NCBI RefSeq assembly: GCF_964355755.1 | Contig: NC_092679.1 | Span: 2,790,001 to 2,854,000, forward strand | Length of the DNA: 64,000 nt | Direction of reading: 5' to 3' | DNA from: Antedon mediterranea | Taxonomy: Eukaryota > Echinodermata > Crinoidea > Comatulida > Antedonidae | Part shown: positions 1 through 14,300 of the stretch, piece after piece | Layout: each line of letters opens with the position of its first letter | How positions within the stretch are numbered: the first letter of the stretch is position 1 | Notes under the pieces: generated by a model | Database searches by the model: none | What the model saw: the letters and a program-made list of their open reading frames with translations, nothing else | What the model was told of the DNA's origin: nothing | Made by a program: the position numbers and the translations under genes

Positions 1-173
1 ATTGAGAGCCGTACTCGAATAAGCACTGTTGGTGTACTTAGCGATGAAATTGGTACATTTTTTTATGAAGTGTTCCACTTTGTAGGAGGCTCAAACAGTA
101 TCATATCGTATCAGTTTATTACAATAAGATATAAATGATATTTTGAATCTGTTTATATCTTTTATTCGTATAG

Positions 174-1243
174 TTGCCAACTTTTGTATTCATGTTTAAC
201 AACCAAAGTATACCTGTCATTAGTGTTGACGATCCAGTGATCATTTACAGACCTGAAACTATGACAACAGATTCACCAAAGTCACTCAGCACAGGGGCTA
301 TAGTAGGAATTGTAGTGGGTACAATCGTTGTAATTGCACTAATAGTAGTCATAGCTGTTCTTATCGTAAGTAACGTATTATTTTTTCTCTGAATAATGTA
401 GCGTATTTGTTAACCCACCAACCAAATCATAAATACGCTGAAATAACTGCAAAACTTGTGGCCTAATTATAAGGACAGTCTATACTCCCTTATTGAAGCT
501 TGGACTAAGCGAGCCGAAATTAATTAAGCTCATCACGCCATGGGCATCATCTGAACTGTCGCTTGTGATTGGCCAAACGCACGTGCGTTGTGCTTAACGT
601 TATTCTTTTTAATGTTGCGTTCCCGTGGAAACCAAGCTTAAGAAAAGCAACCGATTCTCTGTACTGTATCTATTAACGATGTATCATAGGAATATTCTGT
701 AATAAAACATCACATGTGTATCTAGTAGTAACCTAACCCTTAACATAACCTTACATAATACAGGCATCAGTGTGTATGAATTAAATCCTGTACAGTATTA
801 CCAAATATTCCTGATACTTCGGAAATAGATAGTATGTAGAGATACATACAGCAATGGGAACAACACAGATATGTGAATCTATTAGACAAAATATACATAA
901 AACAATCACAATCAATTTTATTTAGGATTTGTTAAATTATAAAAGTAAACGAAAATTGGTATTATACTATATATTAATGCACTCTTTTTAGATACATAGT
1001 ATTAGTAAGAAGAAGAAAAACAAAGTATCAGGTGAACAAGATACAGAAGCCCTACAATTAGTAAGTAGGCCTACTGGTTTTTATAAATTGTATCTTATTC
1101 AATAACAGTTATAAGGAACTCTGATTTTATAAGTTAAAATGCTGAAATCACGGTTTGAGTGGATCGGAGCCTTGTTATCGTAGTATCAACCATAACATTG
1201 TTTATCTCTATGTTTTTTTCAGGCTGATACCGAAACAATATAG
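174..1243 (+). CDS. 3' end of a single-pass membrane protein gene (partial)
   Basis: Three consecutive exons can be joined in frame: 174-365, 992-1060 and 1223-1243, each with AG acceptors and GTAAGT donors, ending in TAG. The product has a short Thr/Ser-rich juxtamembrane stretch, then a strongly hydrophobic segment of about 24 residues rich in Ile/Val (GIVVGTIVVIALIVV), then a short basic cytoplasmic tail (KKKKNKV) and an acidic C-terminus ending DTETI. This is the layout of a type I membrane protein tail with stop-transfer lysines. The extracellular part lies upstream of the window, so the family cannot be named. The final coding exon is only 21 nt. The reading is supported by phase and splice signals, not by a recognised domain. 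Confidence 0.55.
496..640. mobile_element. Degenerate family-B inverted-repeat MITE
   Basis: Starts with AAGCTTGGACTAAG and ends GTGGAAACCAAGCTTA, an imperfect version of the family-B ends (AAGCTTGGTTCCCACTAG). It carries the family's internal CTTGTGATTGGCC core. It lies in the intron between the membrane-segment exon and the next exon of the partial gene. Confidence 0.55.
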
Positions 1244-1378
1244 CAAAAATGGTAAAATGTGTTGGTATCTATTCTAAATGATTAACAAAACCATCGGGAA
1301 ATTAATGAAAACGATGCCCACGACAAAAGAGGCGATGATGTGACAATGATATTCATAAAACTCCCCACTTTCTATGAC

Positions 1379-1500
1379 GGTGTCGGCAAACCGAAAATGG
1401 TGCCGGCAAACCGAAAATGGTGCCGGCAAACCGAAAATGGTGCCGAAAAACCGAAAATGGTGCCGGCAAACCGAAAATGGTGCCGAAAAACCGAAACGGT
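1379..1500. repeat. 20-bp minisatellite, about 6 units
   Basis: The unit GGTGCCGGCAAACCGAAAAT repeats in exact 20-bp register, with GCCGGC/GCCGAA variation between units. Because 20 is not a multiple of 3, the two open frames seen on opposite strands read the unit in rotating frames and are not credible genes. The array is notably more GC-rich than its surroundings. Confidence 0.9.
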
Positions 1501-1744
1501 CACAAAGCACGACGAGACGACAATATATCAATAAAGACAACTTGACGCAAATAAATACGGCTGTAACAATTTTACCCTCAATTATATTTCAGAGTGGATG
1601 GTGTAAGACTGGATGGTGTAAAAAGGTGGAGGGTGTACTGTATATAAATCACAGATATTAATGTATTTTCTGGATGTTTAAAACAATTTATTGTACAGAG
1701 ACGAAATTATTACCGTATAAAGACCTATTGTTCTTATATAATAT

Positions 1745-1910
1745 AAAGCTTGGTTCCACTGGGGACGCAACGAAAGGACGTAAGCGCAGCGTAACTTGGT
1801 AATTTGACCAATCACAAGCGATGGTTTTTCCAAACTGTCACCTTTCATTGGTCAATTCGCTTACGTTGCACTTACGTCCGTGCGTTGCATCCCTAGTGGG
1901 TAGCAAGCTT
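1745..1910. mobile_element. Family-B MITE
   Basis: Inverted ends AAAGCTTGGTTCCACTGGGG and CCCTAGTGGGTAGCAAGCTT. Between them are the paired blocks ACGCAACGAAAGGACGTAAG and its inverted counterpart. The internal part holds two copies of a CAATCACAAGCGA-like motif in opposite orientation. Confidence 0.85.
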
Positions 1911-2930
1911 GAAACTATTTTTGTACTCTTTGTATTATTTTAATATTGCGCAAGTCAAAATAGTTCTAGAAACGCTTAAGTGAAAAACTGACGCATATTA
2001 ATCAAACCAGTTTTTTTTTTCATGGATAGTAGACTTTGACCTCTGAGATTCAAGAAAAATACGAAAGTATTTGCTTATGTTATTTAAGTTAAAACTTTAA
2101 AACGTTTGATAAATTTTACGCCAGAGTCACTGATCTATTGATTTAATGTAATTTGTGTAATTTGTTTAACCTAAACTATCGCTTATTCTTCCAATACAGA
2201 CGAATGTATAGATCTGTGTTGTTTTAATTAAATGCCGCTACTGTAGTTACTAACCGTTTTCATGGTGTCCCAATGCTTTTCAACATGTTTTTCAAAACAC
2301 TTCTATTCTAATATGTCTTACACGATCATCCATACGTTCCATTGATTATAAACCATCATTTTTTTTATTCTATTGACTAAAACTTGGTTCCCACGAAGCG
2401 CACTTTTTATATTTCTAAACAATAACTGTATTTAATCATAAATCCCAAAAGACCGCATTAAGACGTCTCCCACTATTGACCAATCAGATTACAGGAATTT
2501 GTTTAGCATATAGTCTGCCGATTTTGACATCCACAAGCAGAACGCAGCAAAAAAGTGAGTAATGAACCGTTTTGAAAAACCTTATAATTGAAATACTATA
2601 AACATAATCATGATACACTTCTTATATTAAAACTGTACAGAATAATAAGCATAGGTAGATAGAGTTACTAACTAGAATATAAAACAAGAATTGTAAAGTC
2701 TAGGCCTACGGGTAGGCATGTGGTTTCCCTTGTTCTTAGCGCGCTGGTACTTAGCCTCACACGGTCTTACTCAGTCCTTGTTTGGCTTCATTATAGGCCT
2801 AGGCTAACAAGTAACATTCCATTCAAAACCAAAGCAAATTTTAATTGCAGACTTTCACGAAGTAATAAAGTGTGATGATAGTGTTGATTAGTAAACTTAT
2901 AATAATAAACAAACCTGATTAAAAGTGAAT

Positions 2931-2946
2931 TTTATTGCAATTTATT
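2931..2946 (-). terminator. Candidate poly(A) signals of RBBP9
   Basis: Two AATAAA hexamers on the minus strand (TTTATT at 2931-2936 and 2941-2946) lie only 23-38 nt beyond the RBBP9 stop codon. A very short 3' UTR is implied if either is used. Confidence 0.5.
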
Positions 2947-2968
2947 CTTAACAGGCATAAACACAATT

Positions 2969-4712
<1,744 letters not shown>

Positions 4713-5403
4713 GATTTATTGGCTGCTAAACTGGTGGCATATGTTGTGAAACTGAGTTTTATTTTTGTTTTGATTGTCCATGAGTCATTCATTCATTCCT
4801 TGAGCAACCAATCAAATCACAGCTAGGATGGATATCTCCAGGAGGGGCACAAACATACACAGAGTTTTTACAATTCTATATAATTATGATTGTACAATTA
4901 TTGTATTGTTTTCAGGTTTCCTTTCTCTGAACGACTGGTTGTAATCTATTATCACAATCAATTAATAATATAAGACAAAAGCATATTAAACAGCCTCCTG
5001 GTGTCCTGCGCATTATTTTTCTTCAAACATAAAAACTCAACAAATTCATCAGAATCGATACATTTTATTGTCATATAACACATGGTATGCTAAAAGATGT
5101 TGCTATTAATTATATAGCCGATAACCTATGCATACACATTAGTTAAACCTATTCTAAATACATTATAAATTCAAGTTAATGTCACCATAATGTCATGTGG
5201 GTAGTTGTACAGTTAAATAAAACAAACATACAGAGTCCCGTACAGAGTGCAAAGCAATGTTGCAGTACAACCTGCTCAATTAGATTTGGAAAATGGATGG
5301 GTCTGGGGGACGGGGGATGAATAGATGATATTGCTAGACAACTAACTACAGTAGATCTATTAATCAATCAATTTTGGAATATTCAGTGCCGTATCAAAAT
5401 AAC
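4713..5403. other. RBBP9-SNW1 spacer
   Basis: Holds the RBBP9 upstream region and the SNW1 3' UTR (same strand). A minus-strand AATAAA (TTTATT at 5064-5069) is a plausible SNW1 poly(A) signal. No other gene or repeat was recognised. Confidence 0.45.
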
Positions 5404-8245
5404 CTAGAAATCCTTTTTGCGTTTATTTCTACTGTCATAGTCGTCCCTCGAACGCGAGCCCTCCAATCGTCTCTTATCTGCCGTCTTGGCAGCGTTTAAG
5501 AACTTATCCAAACCGAACGGATCTTCCTCCTCGTTCTTTTCAAATTCTACTGGTCCGTCTCGTCTCTGAGAATGATCAGTTCCTTCAAAGCCCCTATCTG
5601 GTACAAATCTGAAGAAATAAATTTGTAATAATTAATATATTACCAATTTTAATTTTATAATACTTGCATTTTCACTATATTTAAAACATTTTTCGTACCT
5701 CTTTTCTTTAATGATTCTTTCCAAGTCATCACCATATATATCCTTATCGACATTCTTGCTTGGCCTATAGAGGGAGTTGGCAACATTATGTTCCTTCCGC
5801 CATGCTTCTGTGTACACATTGTACGACTCATCTTCACCTCCTGCAAACCCACTATCCATACCCTTCATTAAAGAGATAAATAAAATAAATCGTTTTCAGG
5901 CAGGTTTATGGTTTGTTTATGACCTACTGTCAAACACTATCAAACTAATTTGACAAAAAAAAGTGTAATGTGTCCAAATATGGTAGTGATATGTTCATAT
6001 CTATATATGGGCACATAAAACTTTCTTGTTGTCACATAAAGTTTGATAGTGTAGACAGAGCTTTACAAGAAATATTCTGTCCATTTGCTTTTCTTTCATT
6101 AGCTATCTTATTTTGAAAGAAGCTTCTGCTGTGCTGACTAAATCTATTCACTGATAATTTGCATATTGCACAGGTGTGAAAATATTTCCTTTGTCTAAAG
6201 ATCTATTGTTTTGCTCAGTTGCTGTTCAAGTGAACACAGCATGCTATGTGGCTTTCATCATTCTACCTTCTCTTATTGGATTTTTATTACCTTGAATATT
6301 CATACACCTTGCATTACAGGAAAAACAGTACAGATAAGTAGGACACTTAATTCATCTATGTATGTAAGCTTATCTGATTTGTATGACACTTGGCCACTAT
6401 TTTACCTGACAAACTGCTTAGTCAGTGTTTTTACATCTACTACTAACTGTACTGTAAGCATACAGTAGACCAAAGCATGGGTTATTATTTTGTGCAACAA
6501 GCTCTACAATCTATGTGTAATTTTAAATGTTTTACATAGTATTGACTACTGTTAGTTGAATAAGATAAAATAGCACAGTAATTTAAACGAACAATATACC
6601 TTATCTTGATTGAAAAGTCGTTGATCAAATTGCAGATCATCCGAACGACCTCCGACATTTGGCATACCCAGTGCAATCTTTTCACTGATATCCCTTTCAC
6701 GCTCTCGCTGGAGTTTGTTCCTGATGACAAGAAATATATGTTATAAACATATAAAATTTATAAGTGTATGGCTGTATTCACCAATCACACTTAGTGAGGT
6801 ATTTTCTTGTATTCACTTAGATAGGAGATTTTTCTTAGCCACAGGTTACTTGGGTTAATTGTAAGTCAACTGCTAATGATGAGCTTTCTTTACCTTTTAT
6901 CAGGAGCTGCTCTAGCTAGGTTTCGGTCACGTTGCCGCTGACGGTGTCTATCATCACGTAACCGATCTCTTTCCATTGCATCATCATCACGATCTAAAAA
7001 TATAATTAGTTACAACTTACATAAGTTTGTCAGGCATGATTGGTTATAGTGTTATATTGCCTCTTATTAATTTCATAGGAAAGTGTCTCCTTAATAGGGG
7101 TGTCCCCTGAATATATAGGGGTTGATTTTAGTGTTAATATATTTAGGCCCTGGTTTGTTTTACAAGCGTCTCCTTAATAGGGGAGTCACAAAGGAGGAGT
7201 CCTATGTCATTAACCAATAGTTTTTATTTTGTATCATAGTGTCCATTGCATTAGGGAATAGTATTGCAATATTTATCAGTAACTCATAAACTAATTTATC
7301 AAGCGTAGAGAATGAAGAATCTTGTGTACCTCCTGCATGTGACCGGATTCCTGCCCGTTCTTCTCGCGCCTTTTGCGCCACCGCTAGCAATTTATCCTCA
7401 TGTTTACTCCGTTCTTTCTGAGCAATTGTCTTTTCGACCTTTGCTCGGATTTCAACAGCTTCACGCGCCTTCCTATCGGCAATATAAAGCGCCTCTGCTA
7501 ACTTCGCAAAGTTCTCATTAATCTGTGGGTTCTGCATTCCTCGTCCGTCTGATGTCAAACGCTTATCTAGCGGGATTGTGTAACCCTGTAAAATTAAATA
7601 GAAAATGACAAAAGAAATGATATATGAGAGAGGATTTTATAAACTTGTTTAATTTTATAGATTCTAATGTTTATAATTTTGTTAGTACTTGTTCTACAGT
7701 ACACAGTATAATTCCTATTGGGGAAAGCCTTTTGACAAACAATAACTCCTGAATTGGTTGTACTGAAGCACATTCAATTCATGAGAAAGTATCCTTTTAA
7801 TAGTAGGGTTGTCTAGGAGGAGGTCTACTCTAAAGCTCTGTCTACACTATCAAAAAAAGTGTCCATTGTATCATGGGCACATCACAAACATAAAGTTTGA
7901 TAGTGTAGACAGAGCTTAATTAATAAAATATAATTTTGAACAAACCTTTTGATTTTTCCAGTTGGATATACATGGTGGAATCTTCCATTCTTGTTGCTCC
8001 TTGACTGTCACCTATTAGAATATTTTACATGTTTAGCATTATTTTAGTAAACATTAATTTACAATACATTCTTTTATTAAGTATACTGTACAATTAGTTA
8101 TATATTTAGATAAACTAAATTTTTACTTTTCTTGTCGGAGAGTGCATCACTGGAGCTGGTGGTGACGGAGGCCCTCGTGGTATCTTTTTATTAGTTCTAA
8201 AAAACAATTTAGAAAACATGATAAATTGAGATATTTCCAAAGGTT

Positions 8246-8292
<47 letters not shown>

Positions 8293-10287
8293 CTACTATG
8301 ATCCAATGAAATATATTGTATTTTGACCTACTTAAACTTTGGCGGTTCCATTGGGTCCTTCTGTGCCTCTACCATTCTGATGACACGTTGTTTTGCTCCA
8401 GAATTAAAAGATACTCCTTGTTGAGATGGTGTGTACCTGAATAAAAAAACACAGAATTGATTAAATTTATTAATTTATACTAAACCTTACAGCGAGAGTA
8501 ACCATTGTAGATGGTCTCAAAATGTTCAAGGCCTAGCTTACAAGGTAGTAGATTGTCTCAAAGGGTTTAAGGCCTAGCTTACAAGGTTTATCTTTTCAAT
8601 TGAATTAAACTACATTATTTTTTACCGAATATACTGGGCTGGAGCTTGCTTCTCAGCTGCTCTTACAGGCATAGCTGCTGATATTTTACTTTGAACAAGT
8701 TTCTCTAGAGCTTGCCGTGTCTTCTCGGTTGTCTATATAAATTTAAAGAACCAACAATATGTAATTAACATATATTTATTGATTAATAATAGTATTTGAC
8801 TAAAGCTCTGTCTACACTATCAAACGTTATGTGACAACAAAATGTGATGTGCCCATATATGGACATGATGGTGTCATATCACTACCATATTTGGTCATAT
8901 CACTACCATATTTGGACATATTACTATCATATTTGGGTTCGAGGTTATCTGTACCATACTAATTGCATACTTGGGCAAGATGCTTTACTCTCATTGCCTA
9001 ATCTGGTAGGCGCTGCACTGCTGGCTGCCGTGGGTCCGTGGAGGGCCTAATCCGAATTTCCTCACTGAGGACAAATATTAATACAAAATACAAAAATACA
9101 AATATTTGGGTACATCTCCAGCCATGATAACATTAATACTTTCTTACTTCTTGTATTTGTTCTTCATCTGGAATTTGTAAATCGGGATCATCCTCTGCTG
9201 GCACACCTTTGACAATTGTGTCTTGAAACTTAGAAAACACAATCTAACAAAACCAATACAACAGTGTTAATACATTATCTATTAAGTGCATTCTTTTGTT
9301 TTTATTTTCCAAGTTTAAACCCATTATTTATTAATTAAATGCTGAATTTTGATTAAAAAAATGTATGTATGTTAACTGTTACCTTATCTTTGCCATGTCC
9401 TTGTCTTGCTATAGCATCATACCGGACTTTGCCTTCAGCATCTACTGTTTTAGCCAAGGCATTGCCTGCGGACTTCTTTCGCCCCATATTAAGCGGGTAC
9501 TGAGCAACAGGTATTTCGGGAAAAGCACCACCATCAGCAAAGTCCTACATACATGAAAAGAAAAAGTGGAATAGAAGAATTATTTATTCATTTCTGTACT
9601 GTTTTTTTTTATATAGAGGAACATAATTTTTTCAAAAGTCAGATTACTACAACACTTTCAATACTTGCCATTGCTGATCGGGGAATCCATCCTTTACGAT
9701 GTCCATACGGAGGGGCAGCATTCTTCGAAACAGATACTACATTCAACTGAAAAAAACCAAAAACAAACATACTGTAACATCATCATGTTGATGGTGATAT
9801 TATTATTAGAAATGTACAGTTTTGTTTTATTATATATTAGGTTATATTAAATTTTAAAAACAAACCTTCCTCGAAATCCTTTCTTCGTCGACAAAGTCAT
9901 CATGAGTCCGCTGAATGGGTGGCGGAAGGATACTGAAAAAAAGAAAAACTTATTTTTAGAAACAAAAACTCATTTTTCTGAGTAAAAACATACATTATAA
10001 CTTGTAATTAGGCCTAGGCTATACAAAGTACAAGTAATAAATATAATTTTATATCATAAAACACTACCGGTCTCCACCGGGCGTTGGTCATCAGTGCGAC
10101 CCCCGCTGGATACTCAAAAAGGCGGCAGTCAGGACAGGAGGACCCTGTCCCTGCCTGGTGGCTAGGCCTAGCTTTTAAAGTAATATCTGGGAGGATAGAT
10201 ATACAAATCAAGTAATCACACATGGACTACTACTATAAATATGCGATCATATGGTTAAAATATTACTTACTCCGCGAGAGATACCAT
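5404..10287 (-). CDS. SNW1: SNW domain-containing protein 1 (SKIP/Prp45)
   Basis: Fourteen coding exons on the minus strand: 10287-10271, 9932-9866, 9746-9669, 9544-9383, 9243-9148, 8732-8626, 8436-8332, 8196-8127, 8011-7946, 7585-7330, 6993-6894, 6720-6600, 5862-5699, 5608-5404. They add to 537 residues (human 536). SKIP is a spliceosome-associated factor and transcriptional coregulator in the nucleus. Seen directly: the PPPYG-like block before GWIPR, the YDAIARQG segment, RYTPSQQG, PRGPPSPPAPVMHSP, the SNW signature (residues about 250-252 in CISNWKN), GYTIPLDKRL, the long NFAKLAEALYIADRKAREAVE helix, and C-terminal GMDSGFAGGEDE and EDPFGLDKFL. Exon 1 is only 17 coding nt. The intron after exon 3 has a GC donor (ATG|GCAAGT). 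Several introns carry family-A MITEs. Confidence 0.97.
5926..6064. mobile_element. Family-A MITE in SNW1 intron
   Basis: The left end is eroded (CTGTCAAACACTATCAAAC); the right end AGTTTGATAGTGTAGACAG-AGCTTT is intact. Core motifs CCAAATATGGTAGTGATATG and TATATATGGGCACAT are present. Confidence 0.85.
7833..7917. mobile_element. Short family-A MITE in SNW1 intron
   Basis: An 85-bp internally deleted copy that keeps both ends, AAGCTCTGTCTACACTATC and its inverted repeat, flanked by TA on the left and TAAT on the right. Almost all of the core is missing. Confidence 0.88.
8251..8291. repeat. (TA)n microsatellite
   Basis: About 20 uninterrupted AT dinucleotides in the SNW1 intron between exons 7 and 8. 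Confidence 0.97.
8803..8940. mobile_element. Right-truncated family-A MITE
   Basis: Has an intact left end followed by three head-to-tail copies of the CACTACCATATTTGG core unit. The expected right inverted repeat is absent. Confidence 0.8.
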
Positions 10288-11356
10288 AATATACTGTTTT
10301 TAACGTATTTCTTCGAACACAATTATCTAACTTCGCGTTTTCGATCAACTTCACACTTTGTGCTTCCGTGAGTGACCTGAATTGACCTATAACTAAAAGT
10401 GTAAAAATCGTAAATTACAATGATAATATTAGGAACAAGGTAACAATAACTTCATAATTAAATAATATATAGGCTAATACTTTATATTTATTTATTATTT
10501 AAGTATTTTTTATAAGTAATTATTTGTTAAATGTAAATTTGTATTTTAGATAATGTGGCTAAAAGTTTGAGCAGACAGTCTGAGAACAGGGATTTGAGAT
10601 TAGAATGGAGCTCAATGGTTTTGTTTTGTTGTGTCAAAACTCATAAAATATTAGACAAAATAATTGAAAAGGCCTAGGTAGTTCACATAGAACGATTTAC
10701 TAATTATATTTGACTTAGATAGCACATCTAATGAGATGGTTATGTAATGTTAGAATAGGAATACCCAACCCAGGTCTAGGCCTAGCTGGCTAGTTTTATT
10801 AGTCATGAAGGTACCTCCAAGAATTAGTTTAGTCTTTAAAAGCTGTTGTTCTAGCTAGGCCTAGACTCAATCTACCCAAGGTTAAAGCAGAGGAATATCC
10901 TTGGTCAAAGATTTACAATCTAGGCTACTTAGTAATAGTCTATTACTAAAGTATTGGCCTAGCTATGGTATAATCTTAGGGGATATTAATTATTTTAAAT
11001 GTCGAATCATTTGATTCATGTTTTAGCCTCTGAATAATCTGAATTTGGAAAATATTTTAAAATATTTTATTTTCTTTACATGAATGAATTATTTATGAAT
11101 TATTTTATAATTAATTACTGTATAAATGTGTCATTTTTTTCTATTGGTTTATAATATCAAATAAGATAATGAAATATAATTAATACTAGTAATAGTATAT
11201 AAAGGTTTTAACATTTTAAAATTTCCTCATCTTTATCGTTTCAAATTAATTAATTAAATTTCAGTATATCACCGGGCGGTTTAGAATTAATGTTCTTTGC
11301 CTGATTTGTTTATATATTTAATTAGAAAATTTATTATTTTCTTTTAATACCAGACC
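10288..11356. promoter_or_regulatory. Shared SNW1/ADCK1 upstream region
   Basis: About 1.07 kb separates the two divergent start codons. The segment should contain both 5' UTRs and both promoters. I see no convincing TATA box or other named element. It is AT-rich, with several AGGCCTAG motifs clustered at about 10670-10865. Confidence 0.45.
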
Positions 11357-14300
11357 ATGACTTCTAAGACGGCAATGATTATAAGGGATCTGAGAAATTC
11401 AAAAAGTTTATTCCGATGGTTTGTTGGTGGTTCAATTGTCTCGATTGCTGTCATTGGTTATCAGGAACGAAAAAAACCCGGAAAACTAGAGGTTTATTCC
11501 ATATTTGGTGCTGTTAGATTTGGCAGAGCTTTTGCAACTGTAAGTGACATTGTTAAATTTCATATTTCACTCCTTATTTGGCTAAATTTTTTATTCAATG
11601 TACCTAGGTAACTAATAAATTAAACAAACTTCTTTTAATTCTGGAGCAAAACAATGTGTCATTAGAATGGTCGATAAACTAATTTATTTCAAAATCATAA
11701 TATCTAACTTTTATGTCTTAGTTACATATTTTACTTTCCATAATTATTATTACCATGGAGGTATACCTCCACGTTATTACTATACTATATTACATTTTTC
11801 ATTGAATATTTTTAATAGAGGACCCTAAATTATCCGATTCTACTGGATAAATACATTTAAAAATTTAACGTTTACTCCAAAGCTAGTTGACTGAATTGCA
11901 GACTAAAAACTGAACTAAAAGAGTTGTTAAACTTTAGCATTCAATGGTATAGTAACTGTATATAACATTGGTTTATTTTCAGGCAACATCAATTGTAGTT
12001 GATTACAAATTGTCATTGTTTGGCAAAGAATCTAGTACACCTGATTATCAGTTTGTAAAGAATGAGGTAAGAACAGTATCTCAATTTAGATATTATTAGG
12101 TTGGTTTTGTGGAAGTTGCTAATTTTTTTTTTTTGTTGTATGATTTTTTATATGGATTTACTATCTGAAATAAAGAAATAAATGTGTTATTATTATATTT
12201 TCTACAGTGTACCAATAGCCACTTTTATAAATATCTGTTGCAATTTATTTGTTATTTATTAACACTGTACAAGCCATCTCAAAAAATAATTTCTTTTATT
12301 TTCAGGTCCACCTTCGATCGGCTAAAAAGCTTTACAAACTATGTTGTAAGAATGGCGGAGTCTTCATCAAAGTCGGACAGCACCTGGGGGCGCTAGATTA
12401 TCTGCTTCCAAAGCAATATGTCAACACGCTAAAAGTTCTTCATGATGATGCTCCGCAGTCTCCATTTCAGGACATCATAAAGTTGGTGAAAGAAGACTTG
12501 AAAAATGTGAGTGATTCTAACTTTCTTTCAAAATATGTTTGAAATTCAAATTATTAATAGTTAAATTTCATTTTTTTTAGGCTGAAAAAATATTCAAAGA
12601 TTTTTCACCAGAGCCCATTGGCGCAGCTTCGTTAGCACAGGTTCATAAAGCAACTTTGATGGATGGTACGCAAGTAGCGGTCAAAGTTCAACATCCAAAG
12701 GTCAAGAAATACTCTGAAGTTGACATGAAAACTATAAGTGTAAGATCATAGGTTATTTCTTCTCCTGTTAATGACACGATGTGACCCTTAGGGGAGAAGA
12801 ATGTTGTTGAGAAGGTGTAATATCTAAGTCCACAGCGCTCTGATCTTCATGAAATAGCGCTATATAAATGTCACATTACTGTACATTACTGTAATTGTAT
12901 ACTAAATATATTATGATATATTTAGTTATTTTATTAACATTACTGTGTTATTTTTTCATTTCCCAGTTTCTTCTGAACACAGTTGCATGGTTTTTTCCGG
13001 AGTTTGAATTTTTATGGTTAAGTGACGAGATGAACAAAAACCTCCCATTGGAGTTGGACTTTGTGAAAGAGGGAAAGAATGCGGAAAAAGTTGACAAACT
13101 TTTAGGACATTTTGATTTCCTTAAAGTATGTAAAATAATTAACATTTTAAATTCACTGACATTGTGTTGTAGTGTCTACTACTGGGTACAGGTATTTGTG
13201 TAAAGGTCATTGACATGTTGTTAACTTCCAGGTTCCCAAGATACATTGGGATTTGACGACTGAAAGAGTACTAACAATGGAGTATTGTGACGGAGGAAGA
13301 GTAAATGATTTGACATTCTTGAAACAGAATGCTATAGATATAAACCAGGTATGATAATAATGCAATAGGATTCTATTAGAAAAAGAGGTTATTGGGACCT
13401 GCTACTCTACTAATAGCCATGGAACTATTAATTTCAAAATTTAAACTTTTCGCCAATTTATGTGGTGTAGAGACTTGCTAATTGGAATTTATGTCTTACT
13501 TATTCTATTCATATTCATACACACTTATTGAAAACTAAAAATCTGTTTTCTATTTTTATTATGTGTATGTTTGCCCATGTACAATGTAATGTTATTTGAA
13601 AACTCAGCCCGAAAGCCCTTTTTTAGCTTATTAGAGTATCCACACATAACAAGGTTTTTTCTTATGATTGTAAATCATAAAATGAATGAATTGTTAATGG
13701 CTGACCTCAACAAACAATGTCACCTTTTGTCAAACCTCTCATCGTTAAACTTTAGCATTCAATGGTATATTGAAGTAACAGGTATTATATAACACCTATA
13801 TAAATTCCTGTCATTTGATTGGACGAATGTGGGTCACATGGCGTGCAATAGTACGCACTATTCAACGATCGTTAAATAGTACTTTTTGAAACATTTTTGT
13901 GTACGAAAAAAAAACGTCTAGATGTTATATAAAACAAATAATGAATGTTTTGTATTCGTGTAATGGTACAAATAATGGCACTTGGTGAATGATGAAAGGT
14001 TATATCAACTCGGCTTTGCCTCGTTGATATAACCTTTATTCATTCACCTCGTGCCATTATTTGTACCATTGCACTCATAAACATTCATTATTTGTATATT
14101 ATAGTAACTGTATATAACATTGGTTTATTTTCAGGCAACATCAATTGTAGTCGATTACAAATTGTCATGTTTGGTAAAGAATCTAGTACACAAACTAGTG
14201 AAACAATAAAATGAATGAATTGTTAATGGCTGACCTCAACAAACAATGTCACCTTTTGTCAAACCTCTCATCCAATTGTGAAAGTATGAACTAAGCACAT

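Larger units (their letters stand above)
1244..2968. other. Intergenic stretch, no gene recognised
   Basis: Lies downstream of the partial membrane-protein gene and downstream of RBBP9 (convergent). It contains a 20-bp minisatellite and one family-B MITE, both listed separately. The rest is AT-rich sequence without a coding pattern I can support. Confidence 0.5.

Noticed and set aside
1274-1661. Overlapping open frames on both strands over the ANRKWCRQTENGA-type repeat
   Set aside because: They are produced by a 20-bp minisatellite read in rotating frames. No splice or homology support.
9661-9669. Using the GT in GGCAAGTATTG as the SNW1 exon 3 donor
   Set aside because: It shifts the frame and gives a stop a few codons into exon 4. 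Only the GC donor keeps the conserved DFADGGAFPE block.
10014-10223. 69-codon minus-strand ORF in SNW1 intron 1 (CDYLICISILPD...)
   Set aside because: SNW1 exons 1 and 2 join directly in frame (MVSLAD-ILPPP) without it, and it has no recognisable domain.
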